Shown here in pieces: positions 1 through 8,040 of a stretch of 64,000 bases of DNA. Position 1 is the first letter of the stretch; each line of letters begins with the position of its first letter. Where the stretch lies: positions 34,679-98,678 of the forward strand of contig JAHHRX010000004.1 in the NCBI GenBank assembly GCA_020025545.1. Direction: 5' to 3'. This DNA comes from Oscillospiraceae bacterium (GTDB taxonomy: Bacteria > Bacillota > Clostridia > Oscillospirales > Oscillospiraceae). Under the pieces are notes generated by a model. The model searched no databases. It was not told the DNA's origin and saw only the letters and a program-made list of their open reading frames with translations. The position numbers and the translations under genes are program-made.

Positions 1-534
1 GGAATCCAGATAAGTGCCGAAAAGCTGCTCAGTGAGCATTTCCGGCTTTGCCTTCCCCGCTGCCACATCCTCAGCAAAGCTTCTCGCAGCCCGGACGATC
101 TCATCCCGCCCGCCATAATTCAGGCAGAAATTGACCGTTACCTCGTGGTACTGAGCCGAGCGGCTCTGGGCATCCTCGCAGAGCTTTCTAAGCTCCGGGC
201 TTAAACGGCTCAGGTCGCCAAAGAATCGGAAACGGACATGGTTCTTTTCCATATCCCGCAGACCTTCTCTGAGATATTTGGCCAGCAGTTTCATCAGTCC
301 GGAAATTTCCTCTTCGGACCGCTTCCAGTTTTCCGTAGAGAAGGCATATACGGTAAGATATTTCACACCAATAGAACGGCAGTAATTGGCGATGGTACGG
401 AAGGTCTCGCCGCCGGCTGCGTGCCCCGCAGTCCGAGGCAGGCCCCGCTTCTTTGCCCAGCGGCCGTTGCCGTCCATAATAATGGCAATGTGCTTCGGCG
501 GAAGTAATTTATTATTCGTGTCCTCGAGTGCCAT
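1..534 (-). CDS. uppS: Isoprenyl (undecaprenyl) diphosphate synthase, 3' end cut by window
   Basis: Reading leftward from an ATG at 534 gives 178 codons running off the window edge. The product starts MALEDTNNKLLPPKHIA and carries the family signature IIMDGNGRWAKKRG, whose Asp binds Mg-diphosphate, followed by TVYAFSTENWKR and a later VNFCLNYGGRDE motif. This cis-prenyltransferase condenses isopentenyl diphosphates onto farnesyl diphosphate to make the C55 carrier lipid for peptidoglycan and wall polymers, at the cytoplasmic membrane face. An AGAGGTG ribosome site lies seven bases upstream. It follows frr and pyrH on the same strand, the usual clostridial order, with cdsA expected beyond the edge. 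About 60-70 C-terminal residues are missing because of the window border, not because the gene is broken. Confidence 0.95.
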   Translation of the reverse strand, partial: MALEDTNNKLLPPKHIAIIMDGNGRWAKKRGLPRTAGHAAGGETFRTIANYCRSIGVKYLTVYAFSTENWKRSEEEISGLMKLLAKYLREGLRDMEKNHVRFRFFGDLSRLSPELRKLCEDAQSRSAQYHEVTVNFCLNYGGRDEIVRAARSFAEDVAAGKAKPEMLTEQLFGTYLDS

Positions 535-563
535 AGTGAAGCACCTCTTTCTTTTTAATAGCG

Positions 564-590
564 CATTGGGGGCGATACACGCCCCCAATG
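564..590. other. Perfect stem-loop in the frr-uppS gap
   Basis: Arms CATTGGGGGCG (564-574) and CGCCCCCAATG (580-590) form a perfect 11-bp stem with a 5-nt loop. On the coding (minus) strand the hairpin is followed by CGCTATTAAAAAG, with no U-tract. It is therefore more likely an RNA processing or stability element, or a weak attenuator, than a strong terminator. Confidence 0.6.
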
Positions 591-601
591 ATGTTTCGGC
601 A

Positions 602-1156
602 TCAGATAGCCATCAGTTCCTTTTCCTTGGCGGCAAGGGCATCGTCAACCTTCTTGATATATTTATCCAGAAGATCCTGCAGATCCTTTTCTGCCTTCTT
701 CTGCTCGTCTTCGGTAATCTCAGACTTCTTCTTGAGAGCCTTCACAAAGTCCATACCCTCCCGGCGGATATTGCGCATGGCAACCTTGGCCTCTTCGGCA
801 TACTTCTTAACCTGCTTGGCAAGCTCCTTACGGCGCTCCTCAGTCAGCTGAGGGAATACCAAACGAATCACGCGGCCGTCATTCTGGGGATTAATACCCA
901 GATCGGAAATCTGAATTGCCTTCTGAATGTCCTTCAGAAGCTTGGTATCCCAGGGCTGGATGACCAGTGTACGGGCATCGGGAGAAGAAATGGTAGCCAC
1001 ACCTGCCAGGGGGGTCTCACTGCCATAATATTCAACCGTAATTCGATCCAGAACCTTTGCATTGGCACGGCCTGCTCGGACCGCATCAAAATTATCAGAA
1101 AGCACGGACAGCGTCTTGTCCATCTTTCTGCTGTAATCATTAAAATCTACGCTCAC
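602..1156 (-). CDS. frr: Ribosome recycling factor
   Basis: The 184-residue product has the usual RRF length and opens with SVDFNDYSRKMDKTL. It contains the conserved DAVRAGRANAKVLDRITVEY segment and the VRNIRREG-type core (here MRNIRREGMDFVKALKK). RRF splits post-termination ribosomes together with EF-G. The start is a GTG at 1156-1154, with AAGGAGG seven bases upstream. That ribosome site lies over the last codons of pyrH, and only two bases separate the two genes, so translation is probably coupled. uppS follows after a 67-bp gap. The assignment rests on clear full-length family similarity. Confidence 0.97.
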   Translation of the reverse strand: MSVDFNDYSRKMDKTLSVLSDNFDAVRAGRANAKVLDRITVEYYGSETPLAGVATISSPDARTLVIQPWDTKLLKDIQKAIQISDLGINPQNDGRVIRLVFPQLTEERRKELAKQVKKYAEEAKVAMRNIRREGMDFVKALKKKSEITEDEQKKAEKDLQDLLDKYIKKVDDALAAKEKELMAI

Positions 1157-1158
1157 GG

Positions 1159-1878
1159 TTAGTCCTCCTTAACAGTCGTTCCGATTTTTTCGCCGCAGAC
1201 AACACGAAGGATATTCTGCGGATCTTTCAGAGCAAAGCAAATCAGTGTCATGTGGTTGTCCATTGCCAGAGTCATGGCCGTGGTATCTGTAGCCTTCAGA
1301 TGGCGGGCAAGGACTTCGTCGTAGGTCAGCTCGTCAAACTTTACGGCAGTGGGATCCACATTGGGGTCTGCTGAATAGATACCGTCGATATTCTTTGCCA
1401 TTAAAATGGCGTCTGCCTCAATCTCCACGCCACGGAGCACTGCGCCGGTGTCGGTGGAGAAATAGGGGTTTCCGGTGCCGCCTGCAAAGATAACAACCTT
1501 TCCCTCATTGAGATAACGGTCAGCCGTATCCCGGGTGAAGTACTCGGCAAACTTATTCATTTCCACAGCGCTCAGCACACGGGCAGGTACGCCGTGCTTT
1601 TCGAGGGCATCGGCAACGGCAATGGAATTCATCACGGTAGCCAGCATACCCATGGCATCGCCGTGAGATCGCTGCATTTTATCCGCACCGTCCTTTACCC
1701 CCCGCCAGAAATTGCCTCCGCCGATTACGAGGCCAACCTGTACCCCGCGATCCGTACAATCCTTGATCACCTGACAGACAGAGTTGATTACGGTAAAGTC
1801 AAGTCCACGGTGGGCATCTCCGGCCAGGGCCTCACCGCTGACCTTAAGCAAGATGCGCTTGTATTTAACCTGAGTCAA
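1159..1878 (-). CDS. pyrH: UMP kinase
   Basis: A 239-residue amino-acid-kinase-fold UMP kinase, phosphorylating UMP to UDP in pyrimidine nucleotide synthesis. Visible family motifs are YKRILLKVSGEAL near the N terminus, GLVIGGGNFWRG, the NSIAVADALE helix, IFAGGTGNPYFSTDTGA and the C-terminal MTLICF segment. The start is a TTG at 1878-1876. It is preceded by GGAGGAG at a six-base spacing and no ATG is better placed. It is the first gene of a pyrH-frr-uppS unit driven by the promoter at 1911-1939. Confidence 0.97.
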   Translation of the reverse strand: MTQVKYKRILLKVSGEALAGDAHRGLDFTVINSVCQVIKDCTDRGVQVGLVIGGGNFWRGVKDGADKMQRSHGDAMGMLATVMNSIAVADALEKHGVPARVLSAVEMNKFAEYFTRDTADRYLNEGKVVIFAGGTGNPYFSTDTGAVLRGVEIEADAILMAKNIDGIYSADPNVDPTAVKFDELTYDEVLARHLKATDTTAMTLAMDNHMTLICFALKDPQNILRVVCGEKIGTTVKED

Positions 1879-1910
1879 TGCAAACTCCTCCTTCTAATTT
1901 ATCGTATCCT

Positions 1911-1939
1911 ATTTTATATGATAGAAGCCGAATTGACAA
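1911..1939 (-). promoter_or_regulatory. Sigma-A-type promoter of pyrH-frr-uppS
   Basis: On the minus strand, TTGTCA (1939-1934) and TAAAAT (1916-1911) are separated by 17 bp. They sit just upstream of the strong GGAGGAG ribosome site and TTG start of pyrH. Confidence 0.7.
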
Positions 1940-2041
1940 CCCACAATTTACATTTTTGGTGAAATGTTCTCTAATTTTTTACAATTTCTAAGGCATACGG
2001 GCTGCCTGAACAATTGCTTTTCCATTCCCTGCTATTTTATA

Positions 2042-2070
2042 TTGCAAAAAACGCATAAATCGGTTATAAT
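2042..2070 (+). promoter_or_regulatory. Sigma-A-type promoter of glnS
   Basis: TTGCAA (2042-2047), a 17-bp spacer and a consensus TATAAT (2065-2070) lie 40 bp before the glnS ATG. An AGAGGA ribosome site lies between. No T-box or riboswitch fold is evident in so short a leader. Confidence 0.8.
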
Positions 2071-2109
2071 GGCCTAAATTGGATTTTACCAAAGAGAGGA
2101 ATATTAAAG

Positions 2110-3798
2110 ATGGCTGAAATTACTGAAAGTAAAAACTTCATCCAGGCTTTTATCGAAGAAGACATCGCCGAAGGCGGTCGCTTTGAGGGTATGACCGTCC
2201 ACACCCGGTTTCCGCCGGAGCCCAACGGTTACCTGCACATCGGTCACTGCAAGGCGTTGACCATTGACTTCGGTACTGCGGAAAAGTTCGGCGGTATCTG
2301 CAACCTGCGCATGGACGATACCAACCCCACCAAGGAAGATGTAGAATTCGTAGAAGCCATTCAGGAAGATATTCACTGGCTGGGCTTTGACTGGGGTGAC
2401 CGTTTCTTCTATGGCTCCGACTACTTTGAAAAGGATTATGAGTTTGCCGTAGAGCTGATTCAGAAGGGGCTCGCCTATGTCTGTGAGCTGACCCCGGAAC
2501 AGTTTAAGGATTACCGTGGCGATCTGACACACCCCGCTGTCTCCCCTTACCGGGACCGCCCCATTGAGGAAAGTCTGGATCTCTTCCGCCGGATGCGTGC
2601 CGGTGAGTTTGAGGACAATGCCATGACTCTTCGGGCAAAAATTGATCTGACCTCCGGAAACTTCAATATGCGCGACCCGGTTATCTACCGGATTCGTCAT
2701 ATGCATCATCACCGTCAGGGTGATAAGTGGTGCATCTATCCAATGTACGACTTTGCACACCCCATTCAGGATGCGCTGGAGGGAATTACCCACTCCCTGT
2801 GCTCTCTGGAATTTGAGAATCATCGTCCCCTCTATAACTGGGTAGTGGAAAACGTCTCCGTTCCCCATCACCCCCGTCAGATTGAGTTTGCCCGTCTGGG
2901 CATCGACCACACCGTGCTTTCCAAGCGAAAGCTGCGCCAGCTGATCGAGGAAAACCGTGTCTCCGGTTGGGACGATCCCAGAATGCCCACTCTCTGCGGC
3001 CTGCGCCGCCGTGGCTATACTCCCAAGTCCATCCGCAATTTCTGTGAGCGTGTGGGCGTTGCCAAGTCCCCCAACACCATCGACTTCGGCTTCCTGGAGC
3101 ATTGCCTGCGGGAAGACCTCAACGAAACTGCCCAGCGTGTTATGGCTGTAGTAAATCCCGTAAAGCTTACGATCACCAACTATCCGGAAGGACAGTCCGA
3201 AAGCTTCCAGGTGGAAAACAACCCCAACAAGCCCGAGGACGGTACCCGTGAAGTCACCTTCTCCAGAAATCTCTGGATTGAAGCCGATGATTTCCTGGAG
3301 ACCCCCGTCCCCAAGTATAAGCGTCTCTATCCCAACGGACCGGAGTGCCGGCTGAAAGGTGCTTACCTGATCACCTGCACCGGCTGTGTCACCGACGAAA
3401 ACGGCAAGGTCACCGAAGTTCTCGCCACATACGACCCCGAATCTCAGGGCGGCAATCCTGCTGACGGTCGGAAAGTCAAGGGTGCTACCATCCATTGGGT
3501 AGATGCCAACAACTGCTGCGATGCTGAGGTTCGTCAGTACTCCAACCTGTTCAGCGATCCCGATCCCGATGCATCCGGCAAGGATTTCATCGCCTGCCTG
3601 AACCCTGATTCTCTGCAGGTGCTTGAAAACTGCAAGGTGGAAGCATCCCTGCATGATGCCAAGGCACCCTCCTCCTATCAGTTCATGCGTCTGGGCTATT
3701 TCTGCCCGGATTCCAAGGACAGTACACCGGAGCATCTGGTGTTCAACCGTTCTGTAAGCCTGAAGGACAGCTTCAATCCTGCCAAGACCGGAAAGTAA
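2110..3798 (+). CDS. glnS: Glutaminyl-tRNA synthetase
   Basis: A 562-residue class I aminoacyl-tRNA synthetase. The HIGH motif is in PPEPNGYLHIGHCKAL (about residues 35-50), the KMSKS equivalent is VLSKRKL (about residue 270), and the C-terminal beta-barrel anticodon-binding domain is present. The motif context RFPPEPNGYLHIGH is that of GlnRS rather than bacterial GluRS. The length matches bacterial GlnRS. Many clostridia instead make Gln-tRNA by transamidation, so a true GlnRS suggests a lineage that charges tRNA-Gln directly. It is monocistronic: its own promoter lies upstream and a strong terminator follows 12 bp after the stop codon. Confidence 0.97.
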   Translation: MAEITESKNFIQAFIEEDIAEGGRFEGMTVHTRFPPEPNGYLHIGHCKALTIDFGTAEKFGGICNLRMDDTNPTKEDVEFVEAIQEDIHWLGFDWGDRFFYGSDYFEKDYEFAVELIQKGLAYVCELTPEQFKDYRGDLTHPAVSPYRDRPIEESLDLFRRMRAGEFEDNAMTLRAKIDLTSGNFNMRDPVIYRIRHMHHHRQGDKWCIYPMYDFAHPIQDALEGITHSLCSLEFENHRPLYNWVVENVSVPHHPRQIEFARLGIDHTVLSKRKLRQLIEENRVSGWDDPRMPTLCGLRRRGYTPKSIRNFCERVGVAKSPNTIDFGFLEHCLREDLNETAQRVMAVVNPVKLTITNYPEGQSESFQVENNPNKPEDGTREVTFSRNLWIEADDFLETPVPKYKRLYPNGPECRLKGAYLITCTGCVTDENGKVTEVLATYDPESQGGNPADGRKVKGATIHWVDANNCCDAEVRQYSNLFSDPDPDASGKDFIACLNPDSLQVLENCKVEASLHDAKAPSSYQFMRLGYFCPDSKDSTPEHLVFNRSVSLKDSFNPAKTGK

Positions 3799-3810
3799 AG
3801 CAATATAGTT

Positions 3811-3848
3811 TCACCCCGCAGACGGTAATGTCTGCGGGGTGATTTTTT
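3811..3848 (+). terminator. Rho-independent terminator of glnS
   Basis: TCACCCCGCAGAC (3811-3823) pairs perfectly with GTCTGCGGGGTGA (3830-3842), with a 6-nt loop and a following run of six T. The other strand lacks a U-tract. Confidence 0.92.
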
Positions 3849-3851
3849 ACA

Positions 3852-5633
3852 TTATTTTTCTCCTTTTTCATCAGGGAAAACATATTTTTCCTTGTACATC
3901 CGGAACTTTTCGGAATACTGCTCGCTTTCCTGCAAAGCACCGGACTTCAGAGCATTGAGATACTCGTGGGCTTCCAGTTTTCCTTCGGAAACCTGCAAGA
4001 TCTCAATAGCCACATTGGAGCAGTGGTCTGCACTGCGCTCAAAAGAGGTCAGCAGGTCTTCCAGAATAAAGCCATATTCCACAGAGCAAAGGCCGTTTCT
4101 GAGCCGCCGAACATGGCGGGACTTAACTTCCTTCACCAGAGCATCCACCACCTGTTCCTTGGGCTCCACCTGAGCCGCAAGGGTCAGGTCGCTGTTAACA
4201 AAGGCCGATGTGGTGTGATCAATAATATCCATGACCGCGTCTTCAAGAACGGAAAGCTCTTGCCGGGCAGGTGCCGAGAATTGGATGTTCTTGCGGTTCA
4301 TTTCCTCACAGGCCTTGGCAACATCTACCGCGTGGTCTGCAATCCGCTCCAAGTCGCTGAGGCTGTAAAGCAGGATATTGAGGATGCAATTATCCCGAAC
4401 CGACAGATGTGTGCCGGTAAGCTTAACAAGGTAGCTGCCGAGAGCATCCTCGTAAACATCCGTCTCGTCTTCCAGAGCCCGAACCTTCCACATAACTTCG
4501 GAGTCATACTCTTTGGTGAGCTGTACTGCCAGTTTCATAGCTTCTGCGGAGGTCTTGGCCATGCGGCCTGCAATTTCCTGTGCTCTCTGAATAGCCACTG
4601 AAGGAGTTGCCAGCAATCTCTCGTCCAAAAGCACCGGCTTTTGATGAACCTCTTCGGCAGGCACCGTCAAATATGCCAGTTTTTCCAGCAGCCGGTTCAT
4701 GGGCAGCAAAATCAGCGTAGCAGAGAGATTGAATACCGTGTGGACAATTGCAATATCCTTGGGGTTGGTAGTCTGACCCAGAAAACTCCACGGATGGAAC
4801 GCTCCGATGCCGTAAAACACCAGCACAAACAGCAGGACACCAACTACGTTGAAGTAGAGATGTACCAGTGCCGTCCGCCGTGCATTACGGTTCGCTCCAA
4901 CAGTGGACATCATGGCTGTGGCACAGGTGCCAATATTTTGACCCAGAATGATAGGGATAGCCGTACCGAAGGTTACCGCGCCTGTAGAACAAAGGCCCTG
5001 TAAAATACCGACAGATGCAGAAGAAGACTGGATAATTCCCGTCAGCACCATACCTACAAGGATACCCAGCAAGGGATTAGAGAAAGAAACCATCAATCTG
5101 GCAAACCATGCTTCTTCCTTCAGGAATTCCATGGAACCGCTCATCAGGTCCATGCCGGTCATGAGCGCCATAAATCCCAGAAAAATAGAGCCAATTTCCC
5201 GATGCTTATCGGATTTTGTAAACATATAGAGAACAATTCCGACAGTACCAAGCAGCGGAGCCAGCGTGGTAGGCTTAAAGATCTGAACCAGCAGGCTGTC
5301 GCCCTCCAGCGCAGTCAAAGACAGGATCCACGATGTCACTGTGGTTCCTACATTGGAACCCATGATGACACCGATGGCCTGCCGCAAGGTCATAATGCCG
5401 GAGTTTACAAAGCCCACCACCATAACGGTAGTTGCCGATGAGGACTGGATCACAGCTGTAACGGCAAGACCCAGAAAAAATCCCCTGAAAACAGTGGAAC
5501 TCATTTTTGCCAGAATGGTTTGCAGTTTTCCTCCGGCAAGTCGTTCCAGAGACTTTCCCATAACGTCCATTCCAAACAGAAACAGTGCAAGGCCACCTAA
5601 AAGGGACACAATTTTGAAGATATACATTGTCAT
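3852..5633 (-). CDS. Na/Pi cotransporter family protein with C-terminal PhoU domain
   Basis: The roughly 593-residue product has two inverted Na/Pi-cotransporter repeats, each with the QSSSA signature (AVIQSSSATTVMVVGFVNSG and IIQSSSASVGILQGL) and GSNVGTT/GQNIGT loops. The last 230 residues form a PhoU-like helical domain (about 350-560). Members import phosphate with sodium across the cytoplasmic membrane; the PhoU part is thought to regulate flux. An in-frame TTG at 5645 directly abuts the GAGAAAG purine run, so ATG 5633 (or ATG 5627) is the more likely start. It converges on glnS and ends only a few bases from the glnS terminator. No clear strong promoter is visible in the 104-bp upstream gap. 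Confidence 0.9.
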   Translation of the reverse strand: MTMYIFKIVSLLGGLALFLFGMDVMGKSLERLAGGKLQTILAKMSSTVFRGFFLGLAVTAVIQSSSATTVMVVGFVNSGIMTLRQAIGVIMGSNVGTTVTSWILSLTALEGDSLLVQIFKPTTLAPLLGTVGIVLYMFTKSDKHREIGSIFLGFMALMTGMDLMSGSMEFLKEEAWFARLMVSFSNPLLGILVGMVLTGIIQSSSASVGILQGLCSTGAVTFGTAIPIILGQNIGTCATAMMSTVGANRNARRTALVHLYFNVVGVLLFVLVFYGIGAFHPWSFLGQTTNPKDIAIVHTVFNLSATLILLPMNRLLEKLAYLTVPAEEVHQKPVLLDERLLATPSVAIQRAQEIAGRMAKTSAEAMKLAVQLTKEYDSEVMWKVRALEDETDVYEDALGSYLVKLTGTHLSVRDNCILNILLYSLSDLERIADHAVDVAKACEEMNRKNIQFSAPARQELSVLEDAVMDIIDHTTSAFVNSDLTLAAQVEPKEQVVDALVKEVKSRHVRRLRNGLCSVEYGFILEDLLTSFERSADHCSNVAIEILQVSEGKLEAHEYLNALKSGALQESEQYSEKFRMYKEKYVFPDEKGEK

Positions 5634-5737
5634 GCGGAATACCAACTTTCTCTATTTTCTGTTCTTTCGCCAATCAAGAGAATGGGAAAGTATCGGCAAT
5701 CGGGTTTCTTCTCTACTTACTAAAGTTACAAATCACT

Positions 5738-6679
5738 TTAAAAGGATGCTACTTCCTGCTCGGCAGGCTCTGCAGGGCTTACCGCAATGGCAGTCAGAAT
5801 GGGGCCTACATCCCCCTGATAAAGAGGATGTTTCTCAGCAGTGATCTTTGCCGTCACCGTAACCCAGGACCGTGATGCAAGGCTCCCGGCCTGTTCATAC
5901 CGGCAGGGGATGCCGCAGAACTCAATATCTGCCTCGCAGCAGGTCATAACAAAACGACCGGGCGCAAACATCCCCTCCTTGTTCCGGCGAAGCATGGCAA
6001 CCTGTCCCTTGAACCGGACGCTCTTGCCATCGTACTTGTCCACCTCTTCGTTCACATCCCGATACCAAAGAGCGTAATCCTCGTCCTTTACCTCGATGAT
6101 GGGAGCGTTGATGTCAAAGGGCAGCGGATCTACCACATCATCAAAAGCGGTAGTTCCGTCCGTGTAATCGTAGAGAATGTCGATATTGCGGTTGGCCGCA
6201 CGAGCGAGCTTATGGAACGGCATGGTATCGGAGCCCTTTACGACCCGGTTGAATACCAGCATTTGCGCGCCCATGAGCTTGTCCATTACCAGATTGCGCA
6301 TATTGGCATGATACGCAAGGAATGTGGTGGTATCCGCAAACATGACTTCCTGCGCCACCACCCAGTTTTCCGGGAAGCGCTGGTAGAGGTCACCCACAAG
6401 CTGCATACCGTTGAGCTCCGCAACAACCCGCTCTGCCTTGTACTTTTTTGCAAGGGCCTGCAGCTCCTTGGTGGTGACATTTTCCTGATCTAAAATCTCC
6501 AGAAATACATTCTGATGGGGATAGAGGGAAAAATCATATTCCTCCTCCCCTTCCTCAAATACCAGAAGCAGTGTGCGCTCTCCGGCATTGAATCGGGGAT
6601 CTTCCAAAGTTTCTTGAATAAATTTTGTCTTACCGGAATCCAAAAAGCCGGTAAATGCATAAACGGGAATCTGCTGCAT
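5738..6679 (-). CDS. CobW-type GTPase domain fused to a DUF1980/YcgQ-like C-terminal domain
   Basis: 313 residues. The N-terminal half is a CobW/P47K G domain with a P-loop GFLDSGKTKF (11-20) and a switch-like VVAELNGMQLVGD. It lacks the CxCC metal-binding motif seen in its neighbour. The last 100 residues (about 215-313) contain KSVRFKGQVAML and GRFVMTCCEADIEFCG, which resemble the C-terminal domain of YcgQ/DUF1980 proteins, partners of YcgR-type permeases. It is ten bases downstream of the second CobW gene, so the two are co-transcribed. I infer a role in metal or cofactor trafficking. The fusion is seen directly; the function is not known to me. The C-terminal pair of Cys residues could bind metal. 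Confidence 0.75.
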   Translation of the reverse strand: MQQIPVYAFTGFLDSGKTKFIQETLEDPRFNAGERTLLLVFEEGEEEYDFSLYPHQNVFLEILDQENVTTKELQALAKKYKAERVVAELNGMQLVGDLYQRFPENWVVAQEVMFADTTTFLAYHANMRNLVMDKLMGAQMLVFNRVVKGSDTMPFHKLARAANRNIDILYDYTDGTTAFDDVVDPLPFDINAPIIEVKDEDYALWYRDVNEEVDKYDGKSVRFKGQVAMLRRNKEGMFAPGRFVMTCCEADIEFCGIPCRYEQAGSLASRSWVTVTAKITAEKHPLYQGDVGPILTAIAVSPAEPAEQEVASF

Positions 6680-6689
6680 AGTCTACTCC

Positions 6690-7832
6690 TTAAATTCCAA
6701 AGAGCTTGGCAAAGGCTTCTTCATCCAGCTTAGAGCCGATGACACAGAGCTTGCCGCTGACATCGGCGCTGCCGGTACGGATATCGGCTTCCTCGGGAAC
6801 CATATCAAAATGGATCCAAGTGCCGTCCACAGCGGGAAGGATGCCCTTAGCCCGCAGAACCATGCCGTATTTGCCGGTATCCAGTTCATGCAAAGCATTT
6901 ACGATCTGCTGACGCTCAAACTTCTTGGCAGTCTCCACGCCCCAGGAAGTGAACACCTCATCGGCATGATGGTGGTGATGTTCGTGGTCGTGGCAGCCGC
7001 ACTCGTCATCATGGTGGTGATGCTCGTGGTCGTGGCAGCCGCATTCGTCATCATGGTGGTGATGCTCGTGGCCGTGGCAGCAGCACTCGTCATCGTGGTG
7101 GTGATGTTCGTGGTCGTGGCAGCCGCATTCGTCATCGTGGTGATGATGCCCGTGGCCGTGGCAGCCGCACTCATCATCGTGATGATCTTCAGCAGCCAGA
7201 CGCTCCTGCTCCATCCGTGCCAGTTCTGCTGCCAGAGATGTCTTGCCTTCCATAGCATCAATAATCTGCTGACCGGTAAGCTCCGCCCAGGGAGTCGTGA
7301 CAATGGTAGCCTTGTCGTTATGCTCACGAATCAGCTCAATAGCAGCATCCATCTTGGCCTGCATCACGGAATCCGTCCGGGAAAGGATGATGGTGGAGGC
7401 TGTTTCAATCTGATTGTTGTAGAACTCGCCGAAGTTCTTCATATATACCTTGACCTTGCCCGCATCCGCAACGGCCACGGTGTAGCCCAGAGTAACTTCG
7501 TCATTGGTAACCTTATTAACAGCACCAATTACATCGGAGAGCTTGCCAACGCCGGAGGGCTCAATGATAATGCGGTCAGGGTGGAACTTTTCGATTACAT
7601 CTTTAAGTGCTTTGCCAAAGTCGCCAACAAGGCTGCAGCAGATACAGCCGGAATTCATTTCGGTAATATTAATGCCGGAATCCTGCAAAAAACCGCCGTC
7701 GATGCCGATCTGGCCGAATTCGTTTTCAATAAGGACGATATTTTTTCCCTTATAAACTTCGCTGATGAGTTTCTTAATCAAAGTGGTCTTGCCGGCTCCC
7801 AAAAAACCGGAATAAATGTCTATTTTCGTCAT
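6690..7832 (-). CDS. CobW/ZNG-type metal-chaperone GTPase with His/Cys-rich repeat insert
   Basis: 380 residues. The G domain has the Walker A motif GFLGAGKTT (9-17), the CobW-specific metal motif GCICC (Cys63, Cys65, Cys66) and IIEPSGVGKL. Residues 219-288 are five 14-residue units of the form DDECGCHDHEHHHH, dense in metal ligands. A CobW_C domain follows (about 293-380). COG0523 GTPases of this kind load zinc, cobalt or other metals into client proteins. The insert probably acts as a metal store or sensor, and the Cys residues make it richer than a plain His tract. It heads a two-gene operon with the CobW-DUF1980 gene, from the promoter at 7868-7896. Which metal is used cannot be told from sequence. 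Confidence 0.88.
   Translation of the reverse strand: MTKIDIYSGFLGAGKTTLIKKLISEVYKGKNIVLIENEFGQIGIDGGFLQDSGINITEMNSGCICCSLVGDFGKALKDVIEKFHPDRIIIEPSGVGKLSDVIGAVNKVTNDEVTLGYTVAVADAGKVKVYMKNFGEFYNNQIETASTIILSRTDSVMQAKMDAAIELIREHNDKATIVTTPWAELTGQQIIDAMEGKTSLAAELARMEQERLAAEDHHDDECGCHGHGHHHHDDECGCHDHEHHHHDDECCCHGHEHHHHDDECGCHDHEHHHHDDECGCHDHEHHHHHADEVFTSWGVETAKKFERQQIVNALHELDTGKYGMVLRAKGILPAVDGTWIHFDMVPEEADIRTGSADVSGKLCVIGSKLDEEAFAKLFGI
6969..7178 (-). repeat. Five tandem 42-bp repeats coding a His/Cys metal-binding insert
   Basis: 210 bp made of exactly five 42-bp units inside the CobW gene. Each codes 14 residues on the pattern DDEC(G/C)CH(G/D)H(G/E)HHHH. The third unit has Cys-Cys-Cys in place of Cys-Gly-Cys. 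Unit number could vary between strains by slippage without breaking the frame. Confidence 0.95.
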
Positions 7833-7867
7833 AGGGGTTCCCTTCCTTATATGAGAATTTCCCTAAC

Positions 7868-7896
7868 ATTATACCACCTAAGCAAATGAAATACAA
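7868..7896 (-). promoter_or_regulatory. Promoter of the CobW operon, with a nearby inverted repeat
   Basis: On the minus strand TTGTAT (7896-7891) and TATAAT (7873-7868) are 17 bp apart. Upstream of the -35 lies the inverted repeat GATAC-N4-GTATC (7923-7936), a possible regulator site. It does not match the known Bacillus Zur box. Confidence 0.75.
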
Positions 7897-7998
7897 GGCG
7901 AAAATCCATGAAGATTCGACACGATACGATTGTATCTGCCGTCAACATGGATTATCCTATATTCAGGCGGGCAAATCCCCAGCTGCGACAGCCCACCG

Positions 7999-8029
7999 CC
8001 GCCGTCCCGTTTCTCCCACGGGACGGCGG
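7999..8029. terminator. GC-rich hairpin downstream of the SipL-like gene
   Basis: CCGCCGTCCCGT (7999-8010) pairs perfectly with ACGGGACGGCGG (8018-8029) across a 7-nt loop. The U-tract is poor on both strands (TCATTTT on plus), so it is an imperfect terminator between the SipL-like gene and the CobW operon promoter region. Confidence 0.55.
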
Positions 8030-8040
8030 TCATTTTAAGT

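Noticed and set aside
1940..2109. T-box or riboswitch leader for glnS
   Set aside because: The promoter is only about 40 bp from the start codon, too short for such a leader, and no anti-terminator is present.
2104..3735. Long open frame antisense to glnS
   Set aside because: glnS is unmistakable on the other strand. The antisense frame has no family likeness or ribosome site and results from codon bias.
6969..7178. Regular 42-bp repeats considered as a CRISPR-like array
   Set aside because: There are no unique spacers; the units are contiguous, in frame and code a metal-binding insert.
7923..7936. GATAC-N4-GTATC dyad as a Zur operator
   Set aside because: It does not match the known Zur consensus and lies upstream of the -35. 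It is kept only as a note to the promoter.
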